A DNA stretch of 41,249 bases from a virus. The DNA lies in the IMG/VR virus record IMGVR_UViG_3300042691_022519, positions 1 through 41,249 of that record. One strand, written 5' to 3'. Position 1 is the stretch's first letter, and every line of letters starts with the position of its first letter. Both the position numbers and the translations under genes were made by a program. Positions 6,951 through 16,312 of this stretch are shown here, in pieces. Below the pieces are notes generated by a model, which was given only the letters and a program-made list of their open reading frames with translations, was not told the origin of the DNA and made no database searches.

Positions 6951-9906
6951 ACAGAGCCTCATGTGGTGTAAAGACTGCCTGAGATAGCAGTTGGTTGCAG
7001 GTTATACAGCCCTGTCTGCTGCTTGTGTGGATGGGGGCAAACTTATCCTTCCTCCCCCCAAGGTGATTGTACTTCCTACCTACGTACTTCCCAAGTGAGT
7101 TGAGGTAGTCTTTGAGGGTACCACCAGAGTCACCCTCGTTATATGATACAGCCTTTTGCCCATTCTCCCAGACATCACGCAGTCCCGTATGTCCCAAGAA
7201 CACGGCTGCTGAGAGCATGTCGATGCTGTTAATTGATTTGACACCTGCGTACCTCATCTGTAACTTAATGTACTTCTCTACTTGTGACATTTGTTGAGCA
7301 GCAGTCATACTCCTTAGCTGTTCTACGGTGATACCTAAGTCCTTCCTAGCCTCTTCCCCTATCTGAATAAGACCGTAATAGCCCAAACCGTTGCCTATTG
7401 AAGGGCTGAATGTACCTGCCGACTCATGTGCAATCACATCAGCTAGCCACTGTGGGGGTATATTAAGGTTCCTTGCCACCCCTGTAACTGCCGCTCGGAG
7501 GTCTCTATCCTGTGCTAATGCACCGTAGCCGTAGTTACCCTCTATATCATCTGGTGCTGAGGTGCGGCTAGCCCTACTATTACGCACTGGGTTGGCCCTA
7601 TTGTAACTACTCTGGCTTACCCCCGTCGCCTTAATGACCCTACCATCCTTAAGATAGTTCCCACCCCCCAAGGGGATAGCATCATTAGGCACAGTAGTGC
7701 GAGCATGAGGTGAAGCGGATGTCCTCCTACCTTTGGGGGGGACTCCAAATTGCCTTGAAGCAAGATGACCTAGTGGATCTATGGTGTTGAACTTGTTACC
7801 TTGCCCTACTTCAAGGTGTAGGTGTGGGCCGCTACCGACTCCTGTGTTACCTGAGAGGGCTATCTTCTGTCCTGCTTGTACTCGCTGTCCAACTTGCACC
7901 TCAGACTTAGAGAGGTGGGCAAAGTAGTAGATGAACCCATCGTCACCCTTAACCTCAACCCCCAAGCCGTAGTCACCAGCATTTCTTGCTTCCGTAACTT
8001 CTCCAGATACGAGAGATACAACGGGGGTTCCGACACCGACTGCAAAATCCAGTCCTCCGTGTGTACGTCCTGGGCGGCGAGCACCGTACTGCTGTCCCTC
8101 GTACAGCTCCGGGACAGTGATACCTTGTGGGAAGGGCAAGGTAATTGATTGACCTCCGTATTTCTGACGACTAAGGGGGTTCCAGTTTGCTGGCTTATCT
8201 GGATTGCCCTTGCTAAAATTTGGGGGGGCACCGGGGATGGGGGTGTCGAAGCTTTGGATTTGTTGTAACTGTTCGTTGTATCGTTTTCGTTGTTCAGCGA
8301 ATTGTCCATGTGCCTCCTTCGTTGTGTTTACATCGTAGAACAGACCAACTGCATTAAACCGCTGTTGGTTGACAGCAAATTCCTGTTGCAGCGCAGCCCC
8401 CTCCTCTGTCTTAGCCTTTAGTACGTCAGATGTAGCCTGTTGTACCAAGTTAAGCTGCTCTTGTGTGAGTCTGCCAGTCTGTAACAACTCAGGAGTTACC
8501 CCCCCAGTTCTTAGAGTTTCCAACGTTTTGTTAACCTGGGGGGTATCTGACAATCCAGAGTTAACTGCGCGGGTATACCACACCTGAAACTCCCTTTTAA
8601 TCTCCATCATGTCAGTATTGAGGTTGGACATGCGCCTATTGTAGGCTGGAACCTCGTCATAGCGCCACTTGTTAAAATCCTTAACGATGGCTAATGCAGC
8701 TTTAGCATTCTTATCCAACCTCTTAGGATCACTAGCCTCAACAGCAGCCAAGGCCACGGGGTTGAGAGCAAATTCAGTAGCTAACGAACCTATGACTACA
8801 CTGTCAGCAGCTACCATTTCAATCTGTGAGATCTCCCTACGTTGTTTCAACTCACGTAAGTTCTCTTGTGTCTGCTGTACCTCTTGTATAAACTTGGTGG
8901 GGGCAAGTGGGTCAGGTACCTTGAAGCCCTTAACATTGTTAGCTAATGCTTCCATCTCAACAGCGTGGTTGTAGTCAGTGATGCTGATCTGACCATCCAA
9001 CACCTGCTGTTGTAGCTCATTGGCAAACTGTGTAGTAGCCCGTAGCCCAACTAACTGCTGCTGAATTAGCGAGGTGTCAGCATTCCTCTCACTCATCACC
9101 TTGTTGACAGCTTCGTAAGCATCAGCGACAGCACTCAACCTATCGAGGATAGGTAGCTCAGCATTGGACATATACTCAGTGGTAGCCTCCTCTATCTTAC
9201 CGTAGTGGTACTCAACCACCTTGTCTGGCAACCCCACTGACGAAGCTAACCCCCCCAATGTATCACTCAGCTTACCGAGTAGACCTGCTGCTGTAATCCT
9301 CCTTTGCTGTGTAGCTACCTTTTCAGCAGTGTCAATCCTATTGGCCTCAGTCTGCTTAGCATAATCCAGGGCGGGCTTATAGTACTCCTGCGTCAACGAA
9401 GTGATGTCATCTGGGGTTAACTGGAACCCCCCAATAATGGAAGTAATTTCATCACGGTACCCCCCTGTACCTTCCTTATCAATACGTCCCTGTTGTATCC
9501 AATCGATGCGAGCGTTCTCCAGCCGCTGGATGGCTGCAACTTTCTGTTGCTCAAACATCGTCCGTAGCTCGGCCTGACGCTTCTTCTCTGTCTGCTCTGC
9601 AAGCCCTCTCACAGTGTCAACCAAGCTGCCTAGACCTGAAAAGTCAAACCCAGACGAGGACTGTGTCTTAGCTGAGTTGATGGCAACTTCAGCCTGTGCC
9701 TTAGCCGAAGCGATACCAGACAGCGCCTGTGCCCTTGCACGTTGACTCTGTGAGTTAGCATCTAATGTCTGTTGAAATTGTTGTGTGGACTGAGCCAAGA
9801 TAGCTAGCCCTTGCCCTCCTGTTGGGGGGTTAACTGGTGGGGGTGTAACTGCTACCTGAGGCCCAGGTGAGAAGTCAAACCCAATTGGTGTGAGCGGTGA
9901 TGGCAT
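6943..9906 (-). CDS. Internal virion protein with M23 peptidase and lytic transglycosylase domains
   Basis: A 987-residue protein. Residues 1 to about 590 are Gln/Ala/Glu-rich and coiled-coil. Residues about 605-705 form an M23 (LytM-type) zinc metallopeptidase: HGGLDF gives the first His and Asp ligands and GPHLHLEVG the last His pair, with the FAHL strand between them. Residues about 795-955 look like an SLT lytic transglycosylase: the Glu in VIAHESAG is the likely catalytic acid, followed by YYGLIQIG. The protein could cleave both the peptide and the glycan bonds of peptidoglycan at entry, as the virion-borne lysozyme of T7 gp16 does for glycan. The start at 9906 lies just after a 10-bp repeat array. 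Confidence 0.85.
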   Translation of the reverse strand: MPSPLTPIGFDFSPGPQVAVTPPPVNPPTGGQGLAILAQSTQQFQQTLDANSQSQRARAQALSGIASAKAQAEVAINSAKTQSSSGFDFSGLGSLVDTVRGLAEQTEKKRQAELRTMFEQQKVAAIQRLENARIDWIQQGRIDKEGTGGYRDEITSIIGGFQLTPDDITSLTQEYYKPALDYAKQTEANRIDTAEKVATQQRRITAAGLLGKLSDTLGGLASSVGLPDKVVEYHYGKIEEATTEYMSNAELPILDRLSAVADAYEAVNKVMSERNADTSLIQQQLVGLRATTQFANELQQQVLDGQISITDYNHAVEMEALANNVKGFKVPDPLAPTKFIQEVQQTQENLRELKQRREISQIEMVAADSVVIGSLATEFALNPVALAAVEASDPKRLDKNAKAALAIVKDFNKWRYDEVPAYNRRMSNLNTDMMEIKREFQVWYTRAVNSGLSDTPQVNKTLETLRTGGVTPELLQTGRLTQEQLNLVQQATSDVLKAKTEEGAALQQEFAVNQQRFNAVGLFYDVNTTKEAHGQFAEQRKRYNEQLQQIQSFDTPIPGAPPNFSKGNPDKPANWNPLSRQKYGGQSITLPFPQGITVPELYEGQQYGARRPGRTHGGLDFAVGVGTPVVSLVSGEVTEARNAGDYGLGVEVKGDDGFIYYFAHLSKSEVQVGQRVQAGQKIALSGNTGVGSGPHLHLEVGQGNKFNTIDPLGHLASRQFGVPPKGRRTSASPHARTTVPNDAIPLGGGNYLKDGRVIKATGVSQSSYNRANPVRNSRASRTSAPDDIEGNYGYGALAQDRDLRAAVTGVARNLNIPPQWLADVIAHESAGTFSPSIGNGLGYYGLIQIGEEARKDLGITVEQLRSMTAAQQMSQVEKYIKLQMRYAGVKSINSIDMLSAAVFLGHTGLRDVWENGQKAVSYNEGDSGGTLKDYLNSLGKYVGRKYNHLGGRKDKFAPIHTSSRQGCITCNQLLSQAVFTPHEALYG

Positions 9907-10071
9907 AATTAGACCCTATCCTGTGTACCCGACTGTCCCCGGCTGTCCCCACCTGTACCCGTGTGTACCCATACGTCACCGAGGTAATGAGAGAAAAAAG
10001 GGGGAACCAAGGCGATAACTACCTTTGGTATCCCCCATGTTTAACGAGATAGACTTGATGCAATACGTACA
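9907..10071. other. Intergenic spacer between virion genes
   Basis: A 165-base gap, the largest within the left arm's virion block. It holds the 10-bp repeat array (9921-9980), a purine run around 9990-10005 and a short A/T-rich tail next to the upstream gene. No open frame with a ribosome binding site is seen in it on either strand. Confidence 0.7.
9921..9980 (-). repeat. Tandem array of 10-bp repeats, inverted relative to the 4421 array
   Basis: Read on the minus strand, units of 10 bp begin GGGTAC or GGGGAC, the same pattern as at 4421-4480 and 5880-5919. There are five good copies (9921-9970) plus one degenerate copy (9971-9980). The array sits directly upstream of the start codon of the 987-residue virion protein. 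Confidence 0.85.
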
Positions 10072-11154
10072 TTATCCTACGTTACTGAATGCTGTTGGAA
10101 ATCCACTGAAGAGTGTGGAAGGTTGCGGAGCTTGAATGGATGGAGTCTGCCTCAGTAAAGGTGAGACTGCACCAAACGTATTCAACCCGAAGTTAAGATA
10201 GTCAAAGAGACCTGCCCCCCTCACATTCCTCTGTTGCTGATTAAAGCTCGACTGCAATGCAGTGTTGCCTAGTCTTGCAAATTCCTGCTGTGTTCTCAAC
10301 CCGAAGTCGGTAATGTTGAATTCATCTTTAGCAGCAGTACCCTGTAATTCCCTAGAGAAGTCTAACGTTTCCTTCCCACTCTTAAGTGCTAACCTCGTAG
10401 CCTCTAAGTTACCCTGATTCTTAGTCGTCGCATCTTCAGCACTCAGACCTACCAGTTTAAGGTTGGTAGCTAAATCGTTGAACGACTGCTCCGTATTGGT
10501 TAGACCGAACTGCTCCATAATGAGAGCAACCTCCTCCTCTCCCAGTGACTGCAATTCTGCCAGTGCAGCCGTCCTGTCAATACCTAGCCCTGCTTCTAGT
10601 GCCTGACTGAGACCTCGTAGCATTCCCCCCTCTTCTTGAATGTCAGAGGAAGTTGAGCGTAGCCTACCAGCAGCTTGAACAGACGCATTCCTCCTTTGAG
10701 CAGGAGTAAGTTTAACTGCCTCTGTCAACTGTTCTAGTATCTGTGCCTCTTTGGTAGCAGCAGCACCTATCCTTGTATCAGCCTCTACACCAATACGAGT
10801 CACTTCTCTGTCAAGCTGCCCGCGTGCCTGTTCTGCACCAATTACTTGCTGTAACGCAGCAGCGTCTATCTGTTGTTGCTGTGCCTGAGCAGCCAACTGT
10901 GACTGTATGTCCTGAGCTGCCAACCCTACTACCCCCTGTTGATAAGCAGCAAGGCGTGATAGGATACCTGTCTGGTACTCCTGTCGATTAAGTTGCAGTT
11001 GAACCTCTAATTGTGCCTGTTGATTAGCCGCAGCTACAGCTTGTTGATACTGCTGTGACTGGATGGCTTCTCTCTGCGCTTGAGCCTGTTTATTCTTAGC
11101 TGAGATACCAGCAATACCACTGATTATTGATACCCCAGCAGCTACAGCTCCCAT
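10072..11154 (-). CDS. Internal virion protein (T7 gp14-position), coiled coil
   Basis: 360 residues. The N-terminal 20 residues are Gly/Ala/Ile-rich and hydrophobic (GAVAAGVSIISGIAGISA), followed by a long Gln/Ala-rich coiled coil (about 25-125). This layout matches small ejected core proteins such as T7 gp14, which insert into the outer membrane. It lies after the tail tube genes and before the large core proteins, in the T7-like order. Identity is inferred from order and architecture. Confidence 0.7.
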   Translation of the reverse strand: MGAVAAGVSIISGIAGISAKNKQAQAQREAIQSQQYQQAVAAANQQAQLEVQLQLNRQEYQTGILSRLAAYQQGVVGLAAQDIQSQLAAQAQQQQIDAAALQQVIGAEQARGQLDREVTRIGVEADTRIGAAATKEAQILEQLTEAVKLTPAQRRNASVQAAGRLRSTSSDIQEEGGMLRGLSQALEAGLGIDRTAALAELQSLGEEEVALIMEQFGLTNTEQSFNDLATNLKLVGLSAEDATTKNQGNLEATRLALKSGKETLDFSRELQGTAAKDEFNITDFGLRTQQEFARLGNTALQSSFNQQQRNVRGAGLFDYLNFGLNTFGAVSPLLRQTPSIQAPQPSTLFSGFPTAFSNVG

Positions 11155-11157
11155 ACA

Positions 11158-11541
11158 CTAATCCTCCATACTGACTTTGTTGATTAAATCACGACAGATG
11201 CAGACAAGCATATCGTAAGATCTACGTTGCATCATTTGACCTTCATTAAGTAATGACTCAGCTTTCGTCACTTCGTCCTCTATAAATCTGTAATCAAGTC
11301 TAGGTCTGTAGAATTTATCGCTAACCATTGCTTGTTCTTCACAGCACTTTGTCTCATTACAGTAGTTGTTGGTTGCTTCAGCACGGTCATACTGGTATGT
11401 GTCAGTGTAGTTCTTATGGATGTACTTCCAAACTTCATCTTCACTTAAGTCCAGCATGTTACAAATCTGATTCACAGTATACATACCAGGGCCAATGTAT
11501 TCGTATACCTTTCTAAGTTCTTCACGTTGATCTGCATCCAT
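11158..11541 (-). CDS. HTH-module protein related to the phage's HNH endonucleases
   Basis: 127 residues. Residues about 10-65 carry the same module as the N-termini of the two HNH endonucleases of this genome: here VYEYIGPGMYTVNQI, there LYELIGxxxxTLxxI, then a helix-turn-helix ending (K/R)Y(V/I)xxxY. The nuclease half is absent and is replaced by an acidic helical C-terminus. It sits between tail tubular protein B and the gp14-like gene, where a structural gene would be expected, so it is probably a domesticated or decayed relic of a homing gene, or a regulator. Confidence 0.65.
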   Translation of the reverse strand: MDADQREELRKVYEYIGPGMYTVNQICNMLDLSEDEVWKYIHKNYTDTYQYDRAEATNNYCNETKCCEEQAMVSDKFYRPRLDYRFIEDEVTKAESLLNEGQMMQRRSYDMLVCICRDLINKVSMED

Positions 11542-11543
11542 AA

Positions 11544-14500
11544 TTAAACATCCCTTACGTAACGTTTTACATTGGCAGCTTGAACATCAAACTCGTAACC
11601 AATTAAGTTGAATCCGTCAACTCCGGCTGATACGACAAACACTTGGTAGTCACATCCGTAACCTGCTAACACAAGAGATAGCTGAAGTCTACCTCTAACA
11701 TCTTTATGTGTAGCTAGATTATTACCAGCAGTACCGTCAGCATCAGTTAGCAATCTCGTTTCTACAGTAGCAGCCTGCTCTCTGTAGTTGAGTACGTACT
11801 GCACTATTGCGGAGTTATTCATTCTCGTCTTACGAACTGTACCGTATGGCTGCTTATTAGCCAGCTCTGAGTTAAACAGTAGATGCACTTTCTTCAGCCT
11901 CTTCAACCTACCTAGACTCTCCAGATTGATTACAGGGGTAGAATACATGCTAGTATAACTTAACCCCACAAGTTTACTAGTTACTAGATTTGTAGCATTC
12001 ACCCCGTTAAACCCAGTCGGTAGAGGGATGGTACAGTTCGCAGTGGCAGTATTAGTGTAAGTTGATGGGCGTGCGTAGAATGGAAAGGCATCCTCATTTG
12101 TAATTACGACTACTACACCTAAAGTAGCTGGGGGGGTTGTACCTAAGAACGGTAACAAGTCCGGTGAGTCCAGCATTATGTTCCTAGGTGTCAAAGCACT
12201 TACGTCAGCTAGCGAGGTTGAGACGTAAGTCAGTAACTGTTTGTTAGTATTGGTAGCGTTAAACTCCTTAAAAACTGGAGTAGTAGGAATGGGTAACTTA
12301 ATTACCCCCCTTGTAGTTTGGTTACGAACTATCTCTTGGTAGGGTAAAGAGACAGTGAACGGAAACGAACTGACTGTAGTAACCTGATAATCTAAGAATA
12401 TAGGTGAATCCGTCTGGAGTAACAGTGCCCTGGTTAGGTAACTAGCTGACATCACAATGGAATCAAGTAGCTGTGTTGCACTGAAAGATTTGAATGGTAC
12501 TGCTGATGATATAGTTGACCAGGCATTCCATGTCAAATTTAAGGTAAGCAGACGAGAACAGCTAGTAGTGTCAGTATCAACAGGCAAACCGATGGTGACA
12601 GTATTAGTAGAGTCATTTAGTACTGCAAATGGTAAGTAATCTAGTCGGTCTGGAACATCTGCAATGAACAACTCTCTTACCGATTGAGAACGTTCAAACG
12701 CACCATAGTCACTGCTATTACTCTTGTTTAAGATATCAAAGACACCAAACCTATTAATGCACAGAATTGTCAGATTAGTTGCGACAACGCAATTATTGTT
12801 GTACGCACCAAAGCTTGAAACAAGACCCGTACTGAAATTGTTAGGGCCAAATACTTCTCCCGGAGAGATAGCGTAGGTTGAGACATTAGTAAAAACAAAG
12901 AATGATTGTTGCCAACCAAGTAATCCAGTGATAGTCTCACGTGAATTAGAGGTAATGTTAATTGTGAACGGGTCATCTACACTTCCAGTTAACGCATCTG
13001 TTATTTGGAAGTAAGTATAGAACTCTCCGATAATAACTACATCAGCAGTAGCAGAAACAACAAGCTGGTCAGCAGCAGTAGGATGATTCTTTAAAATTAA
13101 CCTGTCACGGAAGAGAGCACCAAAGACTGGAAAGTAACCCTTCTGGTAGTCAGCAAATGAACCTAAACCAAACGCCGCTACATAGGTACCATCTAAGTTC
13201 CCCCCACCTGAAGGAAGTCCTTTGTACCATACTTTCCTTGCGTTAGAACCTAGCCAATTAGTCTGCGTGTTAGTAATCACCACTGACGCATCAGACGCTA
13301 GTGTGTTACCAGCAGCTAAGAAAATGATGCCAGTAGCCTTATCAGGAGCAACTGCACCCACCACAAAATTCCTTTGTGTAGTGTAAGTATCACGCATCAC
13401 AACATGGTCAAGAAACGTAGCACCAGCTACACACCCTGATTGATAACTTACACTCTTAGTATTATCAACGTAGACATCCAAATCAGCAACCAGAATACCA
13501 GTGCCTCCATTGAACCGCAGCTCCCTCTGCCGAATGATGTAGATCTGCGAAATTGTACCTGCTGTCTCGGTGGTACCACAAGTCACGAAGAATGGGCCGT
13601 GGTTAAGGGGGGTAGCAGCATTGAAGATGTATCTCCCCCCAGTAGAGAAGCCATACTCATCTACTAAATTAGGGGTGTTCGTAGGGCCTGCGTATACTAA
13701 ACCTGGGGGGTTACAGTGGTTACTAGTCTTAGAACAAATTAACCCTATGTAGGGACTAGTTAGATACCTTGGCTCAAGGTCAGTGATGAGATCCAGAGGT
13801 ACCTCAATATTTTGGTCAAGTACTGTCACGTTAACCCTGGACAGTGCCTGAACGAAATCCTTACCCTCCCAAGTAATAGATTCAGCCCACCATTGCCAGG
13901 TACACTGAATGAGAACTAAGTCAATTACCTGGCTAGTAGTGAAGAGTCCTCCAGAGGTAATAACATCGAAACCAGGCGACTTGGTATTAACAGTGTAGAC
14001 TACATTCTGTGTAGTGTCCAGCAGTCCATAGTTAGATGCTACATTGTCTAACCATGTTTTAGAGTCGTTATTAGTGAATGTTGCTGTAAGAGCACCAGTG
14101 CTACCGTTAGTACACGTGTAAGTTAATAATCGCTCAATCAATGATATCTGAATGATTGGGTGGTTACCCGTAAAGATAAGAAGTTTATCGTATGGGGCAG
14201 ATACTTGAACAAAGTAAACCTCTGTCAGTGGTCGGCTAAATACATTCGTCTTGGTGAACGTCGTTGCAAAGGTAGCTACCCCCCCAATTGAAAGGAATAG
14301 TTGTACCTTAATGCCAGCACCATCGACAGAGATGAGGTACTCACTACCCCTACGAGTCTTAACTGTTGTCACCCAACGTCTGCCTGTAACAGCATCGTCA
14401 GTTAGAACCCGTGTTCCACCACGCCGCTTGACAGACCCATCAATATCTATCTCACAGTTATGGAAAACTGGGGAAGAGCTTGCCGATGCTCCCCCACCTT

Positions 14501-14567
14501 TATTATTTAGAGTTAGACCAGTAAACTCCGAAGTAAACGGGCCTTGAACAGCAGGTTCTTGTGGCAT
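11544..14567 (-). CDS. Tail tubular protein B (T7 gp12-like)
   Basis: 1007 residues, beta-rich, without transmembrane segments. The N-terminus has the pattern of podoviral nozzle proteins (a short lead, GLTLNNKGG, then a KRRGGTRVL segment by residue 55). It follows tail tubular protein A with an overlap of start and stop codons (14567), as T7 gp11 and gp12 do side by side. The product forms the distal nozzle of the short tail. At 1007 residues it is longer than T7 gp12 (about 800). Confidence 0.82.
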   Translation of the reverse strand: MPQEPAVQGPFTSEFTGLTLNNKGGGASASSSPVFHNCEIDIDGSVKRRGGTRVLTDDAVTGRRWVTTVKTRRGSEYLISVDGAGIKVQLFLSIGGVATFATTFTKTNVFSRPLTEVYFVQVSAPYDKLLIFTGNHPIIQISLIERLLTYTCTNGSTGALTATFTNNDSKTWLDNVASNYGLLDTTQNVVYTVNTKSPGFDVITSGGLFTTSQVIDLVLIQCTWQWWAESITWEGKDFVQALSRVNVTVLDQNIEVPLDLITDLEPRYLTSPYIGLICSKTSNHCNPPGLVYAGPTNTPNLVDEYGFSTGGRYIFNAATPLNHGPFFVTCGTTETAGTISQIYIIRQRELRFNGGTGILVADLDVYVDNTKSVSYQSGCVAGATFLDHVVMRDTYTTQRNFVVGAVAPDKATGIIFLAAGNTLASDASVVITNTQTNWLGSNARKVWYKGLPSGGGNLDGTYVAAFGLGSFADYQKGYFPVFGALFRDRLILKNHPTAADQLVVSATADVVIIGEFYTYFQITDALTGSVDDPFTINITSNSRETITGLLGWQQSFFVFTNVSTYAISPGEVFGPNNFSTGLVSSFGAYNNNCVVATNLTILCINRFGVFDILNKSNSSDYGAFERSQSVRELFIADVPDRLDYLPFAVLNDSTNTVTIGLPVDTDTTSCSRLLTLNLTWNAWSTISSAVPFKSFSATQLLDSIVMSASYLTRALLLQTDSPIFLDYQVTTVSSFPFTVSLPYQEIVRNQTTRGVIKLPIPTTPVFKEFNATNTNKQLLTYVSTSLADVSALTPRNIMLDSPDLLPFLGTTPPATLGVVVVITNEDAFPFYARPSTYTNTATANCTIPLPTGFNGVNATNLVTSKLVGLSYTSMYSTPVINLESLGRLKRLKKVHLLFNSELANKQPYGTVRKTRMNNSAIVQYVLNYREQAATVETRLLTDADGTAGNNLATHKDVRGRLQLSLVLAGYGCDYQVFVVSAGVDGFNLIGYEFDVQAANVKRYVRDV

Positions 14568-15196
14568 TAGCTTCCGCTCATATTGAATGTGTTCTGTAAC
14601 ACGTCTTGCGATCTTAGGTGCTGTACTCTCATCTCGAACTCTCGACTCAACGCTTCCGCTGTAGATATATCGCCTGTATGTGCGACATGCATTCTAATCT
14701 GTGCGTATAGTGCAGCAAGTTGATATAGGGGGGGAGAGAGTGCTATCACATCAGCATCGACTGTTGGCATTGTAGGTTCTACGAGGATACGAAACCTAAT
14801 CTCAGGTTTAATCAAAGCAGTAGGCTCAGGATATAGCATTACTTGATTGTCCCCCACTATCGAGTAGTAGATGGGTATGCCAACAGCAGCAGCCTCAGAA
14901 GTTAAATCCCGAATTGTAACAGGATGTATCGACCTAAGTACGTATTTAGTCAGTGTATCTACCACTTCATAAACACGCTGATACGGAGTTACAGTAGCTA
15001 CACCGGCTACCCAAGATAGTGCTGCCACTTCTTGACGGAAATATGGCCAGTGTGCTATACGTGCAATAAAATCAATTGAGTTGATAATTGCAATCTTAGC
15101 TTTCTTTGCAACAGTTGTGGCAGGGGAGAGAGTAGTGACCTCAAGCTCCCCCACCATTATAAGACACTCATTAACGGCTTCTAGATATGTGGTCAT
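14567..15196 (-). CDS. Tail tubular protein A (T7 gp11-like adaptor)
   Basis: 209 residues. The start MTTYLEAVNECLIMVGE is the hallmark N-terminus of podoviral gp11-type gatekeeper proteins, which bind the portal underside and carry the nozzle. A good ribosome binding site (GAGGAGAG) precedes the ATG at 15196. It lies between the capsid gene and tail tubular protein B in the standard T7 order. Confidence 0.87.
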   Translation of the reverse strand: MTTYLEAVNECLIMVGELEVTTLSPATTVAKKAKIAIINSIDFIARIAHWPYFRQEVAALSWVAGVATVTPYQRVYEVVDTLTKYVLRSIHPVTIRDLTSEAAAVGIPIYYSIVGDNQVMLYPEPTALIKPEIRFRILVEPTMPTVDADVIALSPPLYQLAALYAQIRMHVAHTGDISTAEALSREFEMRVQHLRSQDVLQNTFNMSGS

Positions 15197-15237
15197 GATA
15201 CTCTCCTCTGGGGGGAATTACACCCCCTTTAAGATTC

Positions 15238-16272
15238 CTAGACGATAGCGTTGGATGTATGTATGTTGACAGCATGTCCGGGTCTATACAGTTTGGCACC
15301 GTACACCTGACGTCCAACAATAGCCTCCATCTGTTCTCTGTTCTCAAAGCTCTGAGTAAACCGGGGGTTGCGGTTAGCGATACCGGCTGCCCAGTCTTTG
15401 TGGCAGAGAATTGCAGTGTGCACAGGTGCAGCATTACCTGTAAACGTCAGTGGTAACGTAGTGAAAGCATCCTGCTTGGGTAGGTAGCGAGAGCCAACCA
15501 CACCAGGTGTAGGTTCAAGGACGCCGTTAGCACCATTTCTCCAGCCAGTGAGGCTATTGTTACCAATGAAGTTGGTTCTCAGAACTGGTGTACCCATCAA
15601 TGAACCAACAAAACCTTTATCAATAGGAGGATTCGAGATGAAATCCTTACTGATAAATTGGTTGATGTTCATGATAGCTGCTTCTTGACGGGGGGAGATG
15701 AGGAGAACAAGGTTATTGTCCAGATCATCACCATCCATTACGTCGTTTTCTAACAATGTGGTACGAGCAGCAAGGTATGCAGCGTAGCTGAAAGGTAGAC
15801 CGTTCCCTGTGATTAAACCATTGCTGCTAGCAAATACATTGTATGCAGCAGTATTGTAAATAGCAGCACGAAGAGCAAGGATGGCACCAGTAAAGTCCTT
15901 AGCTAGAGCATAGCCTAACACTTTCATGTAAGGCTTACGTAGCTCGTAGTTGCTGAGGACTTCCAGCATTACGTCGATACCAACAGCAGTGACTTTGTCA
16001 GAGTCAACTAGGATGGTATAGTCGGTATCATTGTTAGCTTGTAAAGCAACTTGAACATCAGTCGCTTTATCTTCAACAGCTAACTCACTGATGCGGGGAA
16101 TATGATATGTATCCCCTTTTACAACGTCTGCGTAGAATGTGTGAAGTAGATTGACACTCAACGTCCGGCTTTGCCGGAACATTTGTATCTCATTTGTCCA
16201 CAATTCAGGTATGAACTGCTGACCACGCTGAGTATTCAGTACGGGGCCAGCATAGTTAGGGCCGATAGGCAT
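15238..16272 (-). CDS. Major capsid protein
   Basis: 344 residues, preceded by AGGAG at good spacing from the ATG at 16272. It lies directly after the scaffold gene and before tail tubular protein A, which is the position of T7 gene 10. The N-terminus (WTNEIQMFRQ, then LLHTFYADVVKGDTYHIPR) has the look of HK97-fold podoviral capsid proteins. I see no slippery site or frame-shifted extension like that of T7 10B. Confidence 0.87.
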   Translation of the reverse strand: MPIGPNYAGPVLNTQRGQQFIPELWTNEIQMFRQSRTLSVNLLHTFYADVVKGDTYHIPRISELAVEDKATDVQVALQANNDTDYTILVDSDKVTAVGIDVMLEVLSNYELRKPYMKVLGYALAKDFTGAILALRAAIYNTAAYNVFASSNGLITGNGLPFSYAAYLAARTTLLENDVMDGDDLDNNLVLLISPRQEAAIMNINQFISKDFISNPPIDKGFVGSLMGTPVLRTNFIGNNSLTGWRNGANGVLEPTPGVVGSRYLPKQDAFTTLPLTFTGNAAPVHTAILCHKDWAAGIANRNPRFTQSFENREQMEAIVGRQVYGAKLYRPGHAVNIHTSNAIV

Positions 16273-16312
16273 AGAAGACTCCTGTAAATTTCACCCGCAT
16301 AAGCGGTGTAAC

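Noticed and set aside
1518-14547. Many plus-strand open frames of 60-130 codons across the left arm
   Set aside because: They lie opposite long virion genes, lack ribosome binding sites and have low-complexity translations, so they are mirror frames of real genes.
15238-15434. Frame-shifted capsid variant as in T7 10A/10B
   Set aside because: No slippery site near the capsid stop and the other frames there lack capsid-like sequence.
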